Shown: in pieces, positions 11,742 to 23,554 of the stretch
Position numbering within the stretch: the stretch's first letter is position 1
How the letters are laid out: every line of letters starts with the position of its first letter
NCBI GenBank assembly: GCA_029718625.1
Contig: JAINUF010000034.1
Span: 124,001-188,000 of the forward strand
DNA: 64,000 nt
From: Synaphobranchus kaupii
Lineage: Eukaryota; Chordata; Actinopteri; Anguilliformes; Synaphobranchidae
Direction: 5' to 3'
Program-made: the position numbers and the translations under genes
Notes under the pieces: model-generated
What the model was told of the DNA's origin: nothing
Databases searched by the model: none
The model's input: only the letters and a program-made list of their open reading frames with translations

Positions 11742-14700
11742 ACAGGCACGTGCACACAAACACGCTCTCACCCTCTTACGCTCACACACGCGCACGCACG
11801 CACGCACGCGCACACACACATACACACGCATACAGACACACAGCCATGTGCACACAAACATGCTCTCACCCTCTTACGCTCACACACGCTCAAACACACA
11901 CGCACGCATACAGACACGCATACAGACAGACACAGGCACGTGCACACAAACACGCTCTCACCCTCTTACGCTCGCAGGCACATGCTCGCACACACACGCG
12001 CACACACACACACACACAGACACACAGGCATGTACACACAAACACACTCTCACCCTCTTACGCTCGCAGGCACATGCTCGCACACACACACACACACACA
12101 GACACACAGGCATGTACACACAAACACGCTCTCACCCTCTTACGCTCGCAGGCACATGCTCGCACACACACGCATACAAACACACACGCACATACAGACA
12201 CACAGGCATGTGCACACAAACACGCTCTCTCACACTTACGCTCGCAGGCACATGCTCGCATACAAACACACACACACACACACGCATACAGACACACAGG
12301 CATGTGCACACAAACACGCTCTCACACTCTTACACTCGCAAGCACATGCTCGCACACACGCATACACACACACACATACAGACACACAGGCATGTGCACA
12401 CAAACACGCTCTCACACTCTTACACTCGCAAGCACATGCTCGCACACACACATACACACACACATACAGACACACAGGCATGTGCACACAAACACGCTCT
12501 CACCCTCTTACGCTCCCAGGCACACGCACACACGCACACTCTGAACACACTAGTGCTCAGGGCCTTGTATTGCACTGTATTTTTCTTTTGTTTTCCCCGC
12601 CTGCTCCACCTCCACAATATTTTCACTGCTCCTGCAATGTCATATTTTCCTATTGGGCCCTGAACTTGTCTGTCATAAATCTACCTCCTGTGAATACCTC
12701 ATTATTAACACAGCCACATTTCAGGGTAAACCTCTTCCTGATAATAAATACAGCCATTTACTGTATGTGCAACATAAATAAAAACTAATTTCAAACAAAT
12801 TGTTTGACAATTGGGCGTCTGTACTAAACAAACAAATTGCATTAGGCCATTGACCCGAGTAAGCATAAAAATGTTTGTGCTAAACATAGAATAGCTACGT
12901 TAAAGCTTCACTGTCAGTCTTTGGTTGTTTAACAAAAACATCTGCTCCTCCGTTGTATTTCATGAGAACATTGTTTTGGAAATAAAAATGACTGGTGTAC
13001 GATAAATTATAGTCACCTCTGTTTATCTTATGAAGTTGGATCAGAATCAACAGAACTTTCTTATGCTCTTTGCCGCTTTTTCTCCCCAATTTGGCGATTT
13101 GGAATGGGCAGTATTATACGTCAGCGCTGGTTACTGGAATCTCCGCCGTCACATGCTCTCCTCCAAAGCACAAGATGCCAAGCGCCACGTCTCATCCGCT
13201 GGCGAGTCAGGCTTGTGCAGGGACGAGCTGGGCAAAGACACTTCATGTGCAGCGGACCTGCTGGCGCCCGATTGACCATCTGATTGGTCACTAGAGAGGA
13301 TCCCCGCCCACTGAACACTCAGTGACCGACCGGGCTCTCGGCACACATTGCCACTGGCACGGTCGGGGTTTGATCCTGTACCGTAGGGCCCATTCGTGCA
13401 CTTGAACTCGCAGCCCTGGAACTACTCCTGATTTAAAGTAGGCCTACATCAGTGGTGCGGTTTCAGTGTTAACAGTAAGGTATTTGAATGGTGCCATATT
13501 GACTCACATTTGTGTTCTCGCACCCAACCCAACTACGATCTCTAAATTTGTCCTGCAGGGCTGTATGGGTGTCCCCCCGTCCCCCTGTCCTACACTGTCC
13601 TGCGTCCTCCTGTCTCTCCGCCCACTTCCTTTCCCATCACAGTAAATATCTTGATCCCAGAGTCCTAAAGGATCTTGTATTCGTTCGAGTCCTTTGGAGT
13701 GAATGGCGATCCTGTGGACGGCAGGGGGCCATTTCCCACAACAAATTTTTGAAATGCTTTGATTTAAAATAAAATCTGTTTGATGATTTAGGGAAGCCTG
13801 AGATGATTTCAAAATATTTCTGAAGTGTAGCGGCCAGCTAATGTAGTCCCGCTCTATTAAAAGCCCCAGAGGGCAGCAGTGTTTGTAGAGGTTAAAGGGC
13901 AGGTGGAATAGCCAGGCGGGGCGTTGTTTACGCTCTTGAGCACAATGCCTTAGCTTGAAAGGCTTCAGTAAATATCCAGCTGCGTAAGCTGATAACAGGG
14001 GAAACCTGAACCGCGTTAGCCAGCCCCAGATCAGGGTATCAGCCAAGAAAACGAGCAACGGTCAACCGTGCTAATGCGGTGGTAAAAAATGGCTGCCAGT
14101 CTTGGTTGATTCAGTCAAAAGTGGAGCAGCCTGTAAATGAGGTGCCATTTTTTATTAAATGTGGCAACATCCCATGCAACAAACATAACCGCAAATTTGT
14201 GGGGCTGCTTCACACAAGGTTCGGCAATAGACTTTTTTTTTGGCGTCGTTGGTCCCGCACACTCCACTCTGGCAGTATAAAGTTGCAGTTTGGCAAGTGG
14301 CTTATCTCCCGTCAGAGCTGAGACCTCCTTCCCTTATCTAACACAGACCTGTCGGAGAGCCTTATCTCTGGCCACGCCTCCTTCCCCTTCGTTTCTAGTG
14401 AAAACCTTGCACTGCTGCCCTGATTACCTGATTCCTTTGCTGCCATGAGAACATCTGGGTGCCAAAAGCTTGGGCCTGAGTGAGGGTGAATTTGGTTTTT
14501 AACATGCAAGGAATTGTGGGTAGAGGTGTTTTTTTTGGGGGGGGGGGGCGCCTGTCTGATAGAAGTATGATTGGTTATGATCAGCACAGGAAACGTGCAG
14601 TTTTTTTTTTTGCTGGCTTTATCACAGGTTCAGCAGCAGTGGACCAGTCGGGGCAAGTCGTTTGTACTATTCTGTAAATCCCAGTGAATTAATTACAGAA

Positions 14701-17700
14701 ATAAAGGGATCAGCGCTGCGCCTGCTCCGAGCTGACGTCCGTAAACAGATGGTTTCAGAGACACCTGGGGCACTAAGCAACGATCTGGCCTGTCCTGGAG
14801 CCCTGCATCCCACACAGCTGATAAACGCACACATAACCTCATTGCAGACTTTGTCCTCCGGCTCTCAGTAATCTAAAGGCAAAGGAGCTAAAAGCTGTTT
14901 GACAGCGTTGAATAAAAGGGGGGCCCAAAGGTATCTTGGTTACATTTGAATTCATGTCATAGTGAGCTATACGGTGCTTTGGGAAATTTTGGGTCTTATC
15001 AGATTTAATGCTTTATGCACTTGCAGGTAAGTGGCCTTTTTGGTGACTGAAGCATCTGAAAGTATTAGTAAGGTATTAACGTGGGCAGTATGTAATAAAG
15101 GCCCACACGCATATTTTTCGTGTTTTAGAGCTTTTCACATCATCCTGGAGCTTTTCAAATGTGTTCCATACTGGTTCAAGTCAAAAAATTGCAATTGTGG
15201 TATGCATATTTTAGGGTTTAAATGCAAAGTTTCTGAGTTCTTAGTAAAATTATTTCCCACGTGACATGACGTATGTTTAGGCAATAGATCACGAGAGGGA
15301 GTGCGTTATTGGACATACAGATCCTTTCCAAAAAATTTGAATATCATGGAAAAGTTTTTTTTTCCATAATTCCATTCAAAAAGTGAAACTTTCATAGATT
15401 ATAGATTCATTACACAGAGTGAAATATTTCTAGCCTTTATTTGTTTCATTTTTCATAATTTTGGCTTACAGCTCCAGAAAACCCCCAAAACAGTATTTCA
15501 AGAAATTAGAATAGTGTGTCGAAAATCAGCATTTACTTCAGTTATTTCAGAGAATGAATGTTTTAGACTGAGTGTCACACTATCGTCTAATTTACTCAAA
15601 ACACCTGCAAAGTTTATCTCAGTTTGGTTCAGTATGGGGAATACTGCAGACTTGACAATTGGCCAGAAGACCATCATTGACACCCTCCAGAAGATGGGTA
15701 AGCCACAAAAGGTCATCGCTAAGGAGCTGGCTGTTCACAGAGTGCAGTGTCCAAGCATATCAATAGAAAGTTTAGTGGAAGGGAAAAATGTGGCAGGAGA
15801 AGGTGCACAAGCAAAAGAGATGACCGTAGGCTTCAGCGGATTGTCAAGCAACGACGATTCCAAAATTTGGCGGCGATGCAGAGGGAGTGGACTGAGGCTG
15901 GAGTCAGTGCTTCAAAAACCACCACGTACAGACGTATCCGGGACATGGGCTACAACTGTCGGATTCCTCGAGTCAAGCCACTCCACTCATTCTCTGAAAT
16001 AACTGAAGTAAATGCTGATTTTCGACACACTATTCTAATTTCTTGAAATACTGTTTTGGGGGTTTTCTGGAGCTGTAAGCCAAAATTATGAAAAATGAAA
16101 CAAATAAAGGCTAGAAATATTTCACTGTGTGTAATGAATCTATAATCTATGAAAGTTTCACTTTTTGAATGGAATTTTTGAATGGAAAAAAAACAACTTT
16201 TCCATGATATTCTAATTTTTTGGAAATTATCTATATAATCACTGCTGTGACGTCGCAGCAACGAGACCGCCTGTCGAGTTGCAAAGTACTCTCAGCAGTG
16301 ATTATATCCAATAACGCACAAACCTCGAGTTAGCTATTGCTTTTATACAACAATGTTAACATAACCGTATAAGTAATGAAAAAAATATTGAAACAATAAC
16401 TTTTGATTAACTCATTCTTTATTTTGGATTCACCAAATTGCTAGCACCCTGTTGCTGTTGCTATTGTTGTTTATGCTTCTTAAGCGACACTATAGAATTC
16501 ATCTACGCACTGGCAGTCCGGTTATGTTAAATACCAGCACTGGTGGAATGCGTCTCGGCCAATCGCGTTATTCGTTCGAATTACAAGGGTAACAACTTAC
16601 CTGACATGATAACATCAATATTGGCATCTTTCAATTCAGAAAGTTCATACTCTCTGCACTGGAAATGTTATTGATATAGCGCATGACAGTCTCTTTAAAA
16701 CTGTCATTCATAAAATTAAACTGGTTTATCATGTTGTGAAGATTTTTCACACACCACAGTTGATTCTCTGCTCTATGTGAGGATGTTTTGCAAAGAGGTG
16801 GATAGGAACTATAATAGAAATGTGAATTTAAACCTTTGTAGCTTTGCTTATTAGTTTGAGTTGTAATGCTCTACTACTACCTGATTGTGTATATCTGCGC
16901 AAAGTCTCAACCAAAGCACGCCAGTATTCTAGGGCTTGTGTTGATATAAGACCCAGAATATAATTTGTATATTCTATATAATTTAATAATTAAAATTATT
17001 ATTTTTTTTTTTCCGTCCAGTTGATCAACGCCTTCTTGATTGTGTGCATAAGAAGTTTGCGTTCCTCCTGTTTAAGGACTTAAAGCCTTCTGGTTCAGGC
17101 CTGCCCTCTCCCCTTCTCTCACTCTCCCAGGTGGAGGAGGAGCTGTTGGAGCAGGAGTTCCTGGAACGTTGTTTCCAGGAGATGCTGGACGAGGAGGATC
17201 AGGATTGGTTCATTCCAGCAAGGGACCTCCCCTCGGGGGTGGGGCAGATACAGCAGCAGCTCAACGGGCTGTCCGTCAACGACTGCAACACCGAGGACAT
17301 TGTGGTGAGTCCGCCGGTTTGGTCTGTGTCACTTGCGTGGATGCGCCAATGTTCCCTCGCATTCTAAGAGCATATGCTAAATGAATGTTACATAATTTAG
17401 TGTAATGTAATGTCTTGTAGTGTAATGCAATGTAATATAATTTTGGTGTAATCTAATCTGGGGACGGATGGCAGCCTTGGTCAGAGTCCTGTTCATTACA
17501 TGTAGAGATTCTCTTGCCAACCAATTCTTGTTGCTCTTAGGGCAATTTAGGCCCATATTGAGAATTTAGTGAGTTTATTTGCTTGGTCGAGATTTAAAAA
17601 GTGAAACCATGCAAAAGTTCTAAACTTATTGCTGTCCATGGATGTTTTTTTTACCAAATTTATTTATTTTTTTGCCCTCCTGTTTCTGTCTGCCAGTGCC

Positions 17701-17726
17701 TGTCTGTGTGCTTTTTAGCTTGGGTA

Positions 17727-17758
<32 letters not shown>

Positions 17759-17809
17759 CCCCTCTCTCTCTCTATATCTCTATCTCTCTCTCTTCCCTCT
17801 CTCTCTCCC

Positions 17810-17849
<40 letters not shown>

Positions 17850-18114
17850 TCTCTCTCTCTCCCCCTCTCTCTATATCTCTATCTCTCTCTTTATCTCTCT
17901 ATATCTCTCTCTCTTCCCTCTCTCTCCCCCTCTCTCTCTCTCTCCCCCTCTCTCTCTCTCTCCCTATCTCTATCTCTCTCTCTTCCCTCTCTCTCTCTCT
18001 CTCTCTCTCTCACAAACACACACTCACTCTCTCTCTCTCTCTCCCATCACTCCACAGCGCAAAAGCAGCTTAAACCCAGAGGCAAAGGAGTTTGTGCCAG
18101 GAGTGAAATACTAG
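11468..18114 (+). CDS. paip2b: Poly(A)-binding protein-interacting protein 2B (three coding exons)
   Basis: Represses translation by binding poly(A)-binding protein (PABP) in the cytoplasm. Coding exons are 11468-11620, 17131-17304 and 18058-18114, all with GT-AG junctions in phase 0, giving 127 aa. The first exon follows an acceptor at 11455-11456 and the start has an acceptable context (GAG before ATG). Residues 34-47 read [14 protein letters not shown] and are followed by an acidic helix with CFQEML and [10 protein letters not shown], the PABP-binding PAM1 region. The C-terminus ([11 protein letters not shown]) is the PAM2 motif that binds the PABP MLLE domain. [10 protein letters not shown] and DEEDQDW match PAIP2B better than PAIP2, and the nagk neighbour agrees with human 2p13. 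The untranslated first exon was not located. A repeat array begins about 20 bp after the first donor, and a CT array runs into the last acceptor. Confidence 0.95.
11638..12545. repeat. CA-rich minisatellite directly after a paip2b donor site
   Basis: About nine copies of a 75-110 bp unit. Each unit has an (AC)n block of variable length and a conserved block reading ACACGCTCTCACCCTCTTACGC. It starts about 20 bp after the 5' splice site at 11621. It produces open frames of up to 434 codons rich in His-Thr, one of which begins in the neighbourhood of the exon; these are repeat artefacts. Confidence 0.9.
12546..15273. other. Non-coding paip2b intron sequence
   Basis: No exon is seen. The segment 13040-13430 (GCCGCTTTTTCTCCCCAAT through GGTTTGATCCTGTACCG) has the look of an old dispersed repeat with a B-box-like end, but I cannot assign it. 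The segment 13935-13985 (CTCTTGAGCACAATGCCTTA through TTCAGTAAATATCCAGCTG) resembles the body of the SINE at 26966. Poly-G and poly-T runs occur near 14530 and 14600. Confidence 0.4.
15274..16345. repeat. Palindromic element split by a Tc1-type insertion
   Basis: The outer arms are inverted complements. On the left is GGCAATAGATCACGAG ... GTGCGTTATTGGACATA (15279-15317). On the right is TATCCAATAACGCAC ... GTTAGCTATTGC (about 16304-16340). Just inside the right arm, 16234-16305 is a second stem (TATAATCACTGCTG pairing with CAGCAGTGATTATA). Removing 15318-16231 rejoins one continuous foldback, so the Tc1-like element inserted into it later. Confidence 0.6.
15318..16231 (+). mobile_element. Tc1-like element with 240-bp inverted repeats, catalytic part deleted
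   Basis: The inverted repeats span about 15318-15560 and 15985-16231, reading from GAAAACCCCCAAAACAG on the left to its complement on the right, with TA at both outer edges. Inside, from 15635, a frame begins [18 protein letters not shown], the first helix-turn-helix of a Tc1 transposase. A frameshift near 15745 moves coding to another frame ([12 protein letters not shown] ... [11 protein letters not shown]), the second DNA-binding domain. The right repeat follows at once, so the whole DDE catalytic domain is absent. It is non-autonomous and dead. Confidence 0.8.
17365..17460 (+). mobile_element. Possible SINE tail remnant
   Basis: AAGAGCATATGCTAAATGAA followed by repeated TGTAATG is similar to the GCGTCTGCTAAATGA tail of fish SINEs. 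It lies about 60 bp after the second paip2b donor. No head is recognisable. Confidence 0.35.
17731..18041 (+). repeat. (CT)n tract running into the last paip2b acceptor
   Basis: About 310 bp of TC dinucleotides with TATCTC and CCC interruptions, ending about 16 bp before the acceptor at 18056-18057. It makes a greatly extended polypyrimidine tract. Open frames across it on either strand are serine/leucine or arginine/glutamate repeats. Confidence 0.9.
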
Positions 18115-18830
18115 GGTCCTCCCCACCAGGGGGCGCCCTTACAGAGACTCTGGTGATTGTCACTATGGCGGTCATACCTGCACTCACTCGGGACAGGGGC
18201 GTGTGGGAGACACGGCGAGGGAAAACAACAATGACAAAAAAAAAACAACAAAAAAAAACTCTTCGATAAGCTTTTTATTTCCGTTTGTTTCAACGTGTAA
18301 ACTGGGCGGGGGGGGCGGTGGGTGGTGGGGTGGAGGAGGGGCGGGGGGGAGAGAGGGGGGAGGGAGGGAAGCGCCCGGGCGCCACGGTGTTCCCTGTCGG
18401 ACAGGAGAGATATAGCATCATACTCTGTGTAGAGCCTTTTTTTCTTTGTTTTTTTTTCCTCCTCTCAATTCAAAGGACCGATCACGTGAGTTCTTGTGGG
18501 TAGCAGTTTTTCCCTGATCAGGTTGTATTTTCCCCCCGTTTTAGTTTTAGTTTTGGACACAGTGGTGTCCAGTGCTGGGGAGGGCAGGAATGGGGTTGGT
18601 TACCAAACATGACACACACCCAGACGCGCGCGCACGCACACACACACACGCATACAGACATGCGCCTACACACACACACACACACACACAAACACACACG
18701 GGTCAGACAGTTGACCTTGCTAAATCTATAGGAAAAGCCTGTGGGGGATTTACACAGAATCTTTTTTTTGAAAGTCAGAATACTGACACAAAGTACGAAT
18801 TTCATTAAGAAAAAGGAAGAAAAAAAGACA

Positions 18831-18836
18831 AATAAA
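18831..18836 (+). terminator. Candidate paip2b polyadenylation signal
   Basis: AATAAA lies 717 bp after the stop codon in an A-rich stretch. From memory the mammalian orthologue has a longer 3' UTR, so a more distal site is possible. Confidence 0.3.
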
Positions 18837-20236
18837 GATAAAAACGGGTACCTTTTGGACCATCACTTGTGTCCCGTCTCCTGTTGTTCTTTCAGTAAAG
18901 CGAAAGGAAGTGCTGATCATATGAGCACTGCCCTTCCTGTTACAACATAACAGTGTTTGATATTAAGAAAAGGCTATAGCCTAGAAGCCTCTATAAGCCT
19001 CTCTCTTGCCTGCTCCAGCACAGTGCCAAGCCTGGTCTGTAATACCAGCTTTTCACAAAATGTTTTATTTTTTTTGAAAATATACTTTCTGATGTGAGAG
19101 AGAAAATATATTGACTAATCTCCACGTATGACCCCCATGTTCTGCTGACCAAAACCACCCTTCGATGTCTCTTGCAATCCCTGTTAAAAATGTACCTCCA
19201 TCCCAAGTTCTGTTTGTTACACATCGACATTGTGTCTTAAGTCTTTCTTTGTAACTATGTTTGGTGCCAGAACCCAGTTTTGTTTCCCTTCTTTGTACTT
19301 TTCAAGAGCTTCTATACCTTTCTTAGGGTAAGATGCTCAGAAATGGATAGTTAATAGATACAATGTTTTCTTACAATGGAACAGCATCTACATTCCTGCA
19401 TGTCAGGGATATCCAGCTCCAGGAGGGCTGCAGTTTCTGTAGGTTTTTGTGGTTTCAGCAGCCAATTTAGGGAACGGGGTGTGGACTCTTCAGCCAGCCT
19501 GTGATTTAATGGCATACCAAAAACTAGCAGACGCTGGGGACCCCCGGGACTGGAGTCTGACCTCTGGCCTGTGTTCTGCTTGGACTGTAATGTTCATCAT
19601 TCCTGAAAAAGCTTTCTCCTCCTCTCCTCCCTGGCACATTTTTTTAGTGTTTTTCAGAACCAAGAATTTTAGTGTCCAGCACGTTTGTCATCAACCGGAC
19701 AAATGTTAATTTCCGGTTAATGACAAAAGTGCAAGGCACTAAAAATTAACGGCTGTGATAGAACGTTTGTTACCTGACCTGTCACTTCAGGACATTTGTC
19801 TAAACATAGACCTTATCGACTCCGTTGCCTGGTAGCAGAAACCCGCCAAGGATTTTAATTGAAAATGTCCATTAAGGTTTTTACGGCTGTCACTCCCTCC
19901 TCCTCCTCCCCCACGAGAGAGTGAGTGAAAGAGCAGACCAGGCTGCTCCTCAGTCTGTGTAAGGAGAGGAAGGCTTTTACCATGGGAGGGCAGTGAACAT
20001 ACTCTGCTAGTGCATGTTTAATAGGCCCATCACATTCCATTTCAGCATAACTGCTATGCGTGTCCCTTTTGGGTGAGCGAGCAGATTGTTGCCCAGAAGA
20101 TGGGATGGAACTTCATCTCGGCAAGCAAGCAAAAAACAAAGACGCACCACATGAGGCAGGCTAGTTCAGTTGGCCTCTTTTTGTTTTCTTGTGTGTGTGA
20201 GAAATGAAGTCACTTTGTGGCTACGGTCATGAGGTG

Positions 20237-20527
20237 TGGACTCGTTTTAACCATTTGGGACTATCCCGCATCATGTGGCGGGCGAGCGAGGAGCTCGCTG
20301 CTGGAATCTCATATAAACGGGCGCCCTAATCGGCGTCGTGCAAATCAACACATCCAAAGACCAGCATTGCTCATTTGGAACCACGTGGTGTTTGACATCC
20401 ATAAGTGCTTGGCCAGACTATCGCCGATGCCCGGTGGCTGCTTTTTCTGTGAAACGAGTGCAGAACACGCCCATTGGGTCATGGTCGGGAGGCCTCCTGC
20501 TTGCAAAATGAGTCCACCCATTGAGTG
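20237..20527. repeat. Dispersed repeat, copy 1 (about 300 bp)
   Basis: Shares long blocks with 46121-46434 in the same orientation, including GGCTCGCTGCTGGAAT-like, CATTGCTCATTTGGAACCAC, ATGGTCGGGAGGCCTCC and GAGTCCACCCA. Both copies contain ATAAANGGGCG just downstream of the shared start. No coding potential or recognisable promoter box was found, and the family is unknown to me. Confidence 0.65.
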
Positions 20528-21018
20528 GTCCACCACACTCTGAGAGAGCTGCGATGTAAGAGGTTACATTAACCCACCCACCACACGGCAAGCACCAATC
20601 GCAAGGTCCAAACGGGAAAACCACAATGACGTCACGGAAGACACCCCTGATCCAAGGTCACGGTTGGGAATTAAGCTGCCGATTGCTTGGACGCAGATTC
20701 AGGTATGTGATCTAGCTTCAACAGAATAATTTATTACTATAAGTGATGTGAATGCAGCCAGTGTGTGTGGGTAAAGCTTTGCTGGGAGGTGCCTGGCTGG
20801 TTGGGTGTTTGGACACTTGCAAATTATACCTTACTTGCTGTCACGTCAGCTATATAATTTTGGAAAATGATAAAGCTCTGGTGCTAGCATGGTATCCTTG
20901 TAAACTCTGCTTGCGTTCCCACAAGTTTAAAGAAGGCCTCATCTGAACCAGAAAGTTAATCTCCCAACTGGTGTCAATGTTCTGTCAAACTTCATTTCCA
21001 GCCACTGGTTCTGCAGAT

Positions 21019-23155
21019 GGGTCATTCCGTGTCAAATAAACCAGTGGTCCCTGCATGACCCTCTCAGATTTTGATGAAACTCCATCATAATAATCCATTG
21101 TATGAAAAGTGAACGCACACAAAAAATTTGCCTCATACGACATGTCGTTTCTGAGATATGGCCTCCAGAAATTTGCTCAAAACCTCAGTCTTTCGCGCTC
21201 GCGAGTCATGAAAACGCGCAAATGTGATTTTTTTCCGACTTTGGAAGCTTATAACTTGGGATTGGTAACAGCTATAGAGCTGAAACTTGGTATCCTAACT
21301 TATTTTCTTCCAAATTGTACAAATCTTTTTTTCTTCAAATTACTTCCCTTTTCAAGTTATATGCACCCAAAGTAGCCACTTTGTTCAGTCGCACATGTTT
21401 TTGGTGATTTTCGAGGTCACCCTGTGCCCATACGAGTAGACATATACATCCCATATCACAGATGTATTATCTATAGGTGTATGTCTATGGTCACAAGCAA
21501 GTACAGGCTAATCAATTCATTTGAAAAGGAATGACATCCATCCAAAGTTGGGTCCGGGTGAAAAAAAGTCAAAAACACAACCGTACGTCCTGTCAATGGA
21601 TCACCATGTGGACAGTTAAAACTTTTTCTGAAATTTACACCAGTTAAACAGATATATTAGATCTACTCATCAACCAAATTTCAGCTTTGATACTCAACTC
21701 CTTCATGGTTAGACCACATTTTGAAAAATACAAATTTTGCACAATTCTGGGGATACAAAACTTGAAATCGGCCGATCTACGTGCGTAAGGTCTGATCACA
21801 ACATGCATATTTATCACAGGAGATAGGTAAAATAAAGTTAAGATGGCCCCTAGGGCCTAGAGCTAAGGTTAGATGTGGGATTTTCCCATGTCAGGTAAAT
21901 ACAGGGATAACCCATTACGCAATGATGGGATTTCCCATTACCAGGCAACAATATTTGGTCAATTTCATTCTAGCTCTATCATTCAAGAATTGAGATCCAT
22001 CAGTGAACATTGGTAGTATCGTGGAGCGATCAGAGGAGCAACATGATGTCTTCGTAAAGTTCATGAGAACAGCAAAGAACTCAAATGCACTCTCCTGGCC
22101 CCAACATGTCCATAATGAGTGTTGGGAACCATTCCAGGACGTAGTTTGTGTCATCTGTGCTCCAGAGCTGCAGGGACGTGGAGGCCGTCACTACAGACTA
22201 ACTGTTAACGACTTCAATAAAATTCAAGGCAAACTGCCAGCATTTATCAAGTAAACAACAAATTGTACACATCTATATGGAAGAATGTGATAATTTAACA
22301 TGTATAGTGTATGGTTTAAAGTACATGTACTATTCTGTTTGATGTCTGATACATAATTTGACACTTTTAAGTAGTAACGTAACATTTAAGACTTATGTGA
22401 ATTCCCAATATGTTAAAATATGTGTACTATTCAAAATGCTATCTAACCATGAAGGAGTTGAGTACCAAAGCTGAAATTTGGTTTATGAGTAGATCTAATA
22501 TATCTGTTTAACTGGTGTAAATTTCAGAATATGTTTTAACTGTCCACATGGTGATCCATTGACAAGACGGACGGTTGTGTTTTTGACTTTTTTTCACCCG
22601 GACCCAACTTTGGATGGATGTCATTCCTTTACAAATTAATTGATTAGCCTGTACTTGCTTGTGACCATTGACATACACCTATAGGTAATACATCTGTGAT
22701 ATGGGATGTATACGTCCACTCGTATGGGCACAGGGTGACCTCGAAAATCACCAAAAACATGTGCGACTGAACAAAGTGGCTATTTTGGGTGCATATAACT
22801 TGGAAAGGGAAGGGGGTATAAGTAGTCTGATGTCATATTCTTGCTACTTGGAAGAAAGTAAGTTAGGATACCAAGTCAAGTTTCAGCTCTATAGCTGTTA
22901 CCAATCCCAAGTTATAAGCTTCCAAATTCGGGAAAAATAACATTCGCGCGTTTTCACGACTCGCAAGCGCGAAAGACTGAGGTTTTGAGCAAATTTCTGG
23001 AGGCCATATCTCGGAAACGACATGTCGTATGAGGCAAATTTTTAGTGTGTGTTCATTTTTCACACAATGGATTATTATGATGGAGTTTCATCAAAATCTG
23101 AGAGGGTCATACAGGAACTTTTCAGAAAACTGGTTGAATTGACACGGAATGACCC
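21019..23155. mobile_element. 2.1-kb DNA element with inverted repeats of about 700 bp
   Basis: Starts GGGTCATTCCGTGTCAA and ends TTGACACGGAATGACCC. The arms 21019-21714 and 22443-23155 are near-complementary along their whole length, except for small indels. AGAT flanks both ends (21015-21018 and 23156-23159), a possible 4-bp target duplication. The unique centre (about 730 bp) holds an 83-codon frame at 22003-22254. The element is non-autonomous and I cannot assign it to a superfamily. Confidence 0.8.
22003..22254 (+). pseudogene. Remnant frame inside the long-arm transposon
   Basis: The 83-codon frame contains ALSWPQHVHNECWEPFQDVV and ends FNKIQGKLPAFIK before a stop. Complexity is normal, unlike nearby repeat frames, and there is a CWxPF pattern followed by a Cys-Pro pair (ICAPEL). 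It could be the C-terminal end of the protein once encoded by the parental element, or a captured host exon. No family is recognised. Confidence 0.4.
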
Positions 23156-23160
23156 AGATC

Positions 23161-23166
23161 TTTATT
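23161..23166 (-). terminator. Candidate nagk polyadenylation signal
   Basis: AATAAA on the minus strand, about 390 bp beyond the nagk stop codon and immediately before the end of the long-arm transposon. Another lies near 23299 on the same strand, so either may be used. Confidence 0.35.
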
Positions 23167-23554
23167 ATCGGCAAAATGGCAAGACCATTAAACAATGCAA
23201 AGTACATAATTTCATAGTCGTTTAATCTTTTTTCAACATGATGCAATGTAAACTTCATACAAATGTAAAAGCAACTCTTATGATTAACAGTAGAAAAGTT
23301 TATTTTTTTTAAATATATTCCTCAAAGTTTGGTGACTGAAGATACCTGACTTCAAACACTGATTTCAAATCAACCGTAAATATATTTTTAGTAATTTTTT
23401 TTTAGAAATTCCCCTCTGTAGAGGGTTGAGAAAGTAGGGATACTTTCTTGTATTGACATGGGCAACAGCATCTGGATCTCTGATAGCGAGGTAGGATTCT
23501 GGACCACATTGCTGTAATCGCAAAAGGCCCCTTCCGTGGTTGGGACCTGCACTG

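Larger units (their letters stand above)
18115..21018. other. paip2b 3' region and intergenic sequence
   Basis: The paip2b 3' UTR starts here; its length is unknown. Contents: a G-rich patch at 18303-18372, a CA array at 18632-18700 and an AATAAA at 18831. A fragment resembling a hAT MITE terminus lies at 19406-19440 (CAGGGATATCCAGCTCCAGG), and a dispersed repeat at 20237-20527. No other coding exon was found. Confidence 0.5.

Noticed and set aside
11484..12788. 434-codon His/Thr-rich frame and its overlapping partners
   Set aside because: They arise from the CA-rich minisatellite in a paip2b intron. The true exon uses a different frame and ends at the donor at 11620.
17601..18269. 222-codon serine/leucine-rich frame
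   Set aside because: It is the CT tract before the last paip2b exon read in one frame.
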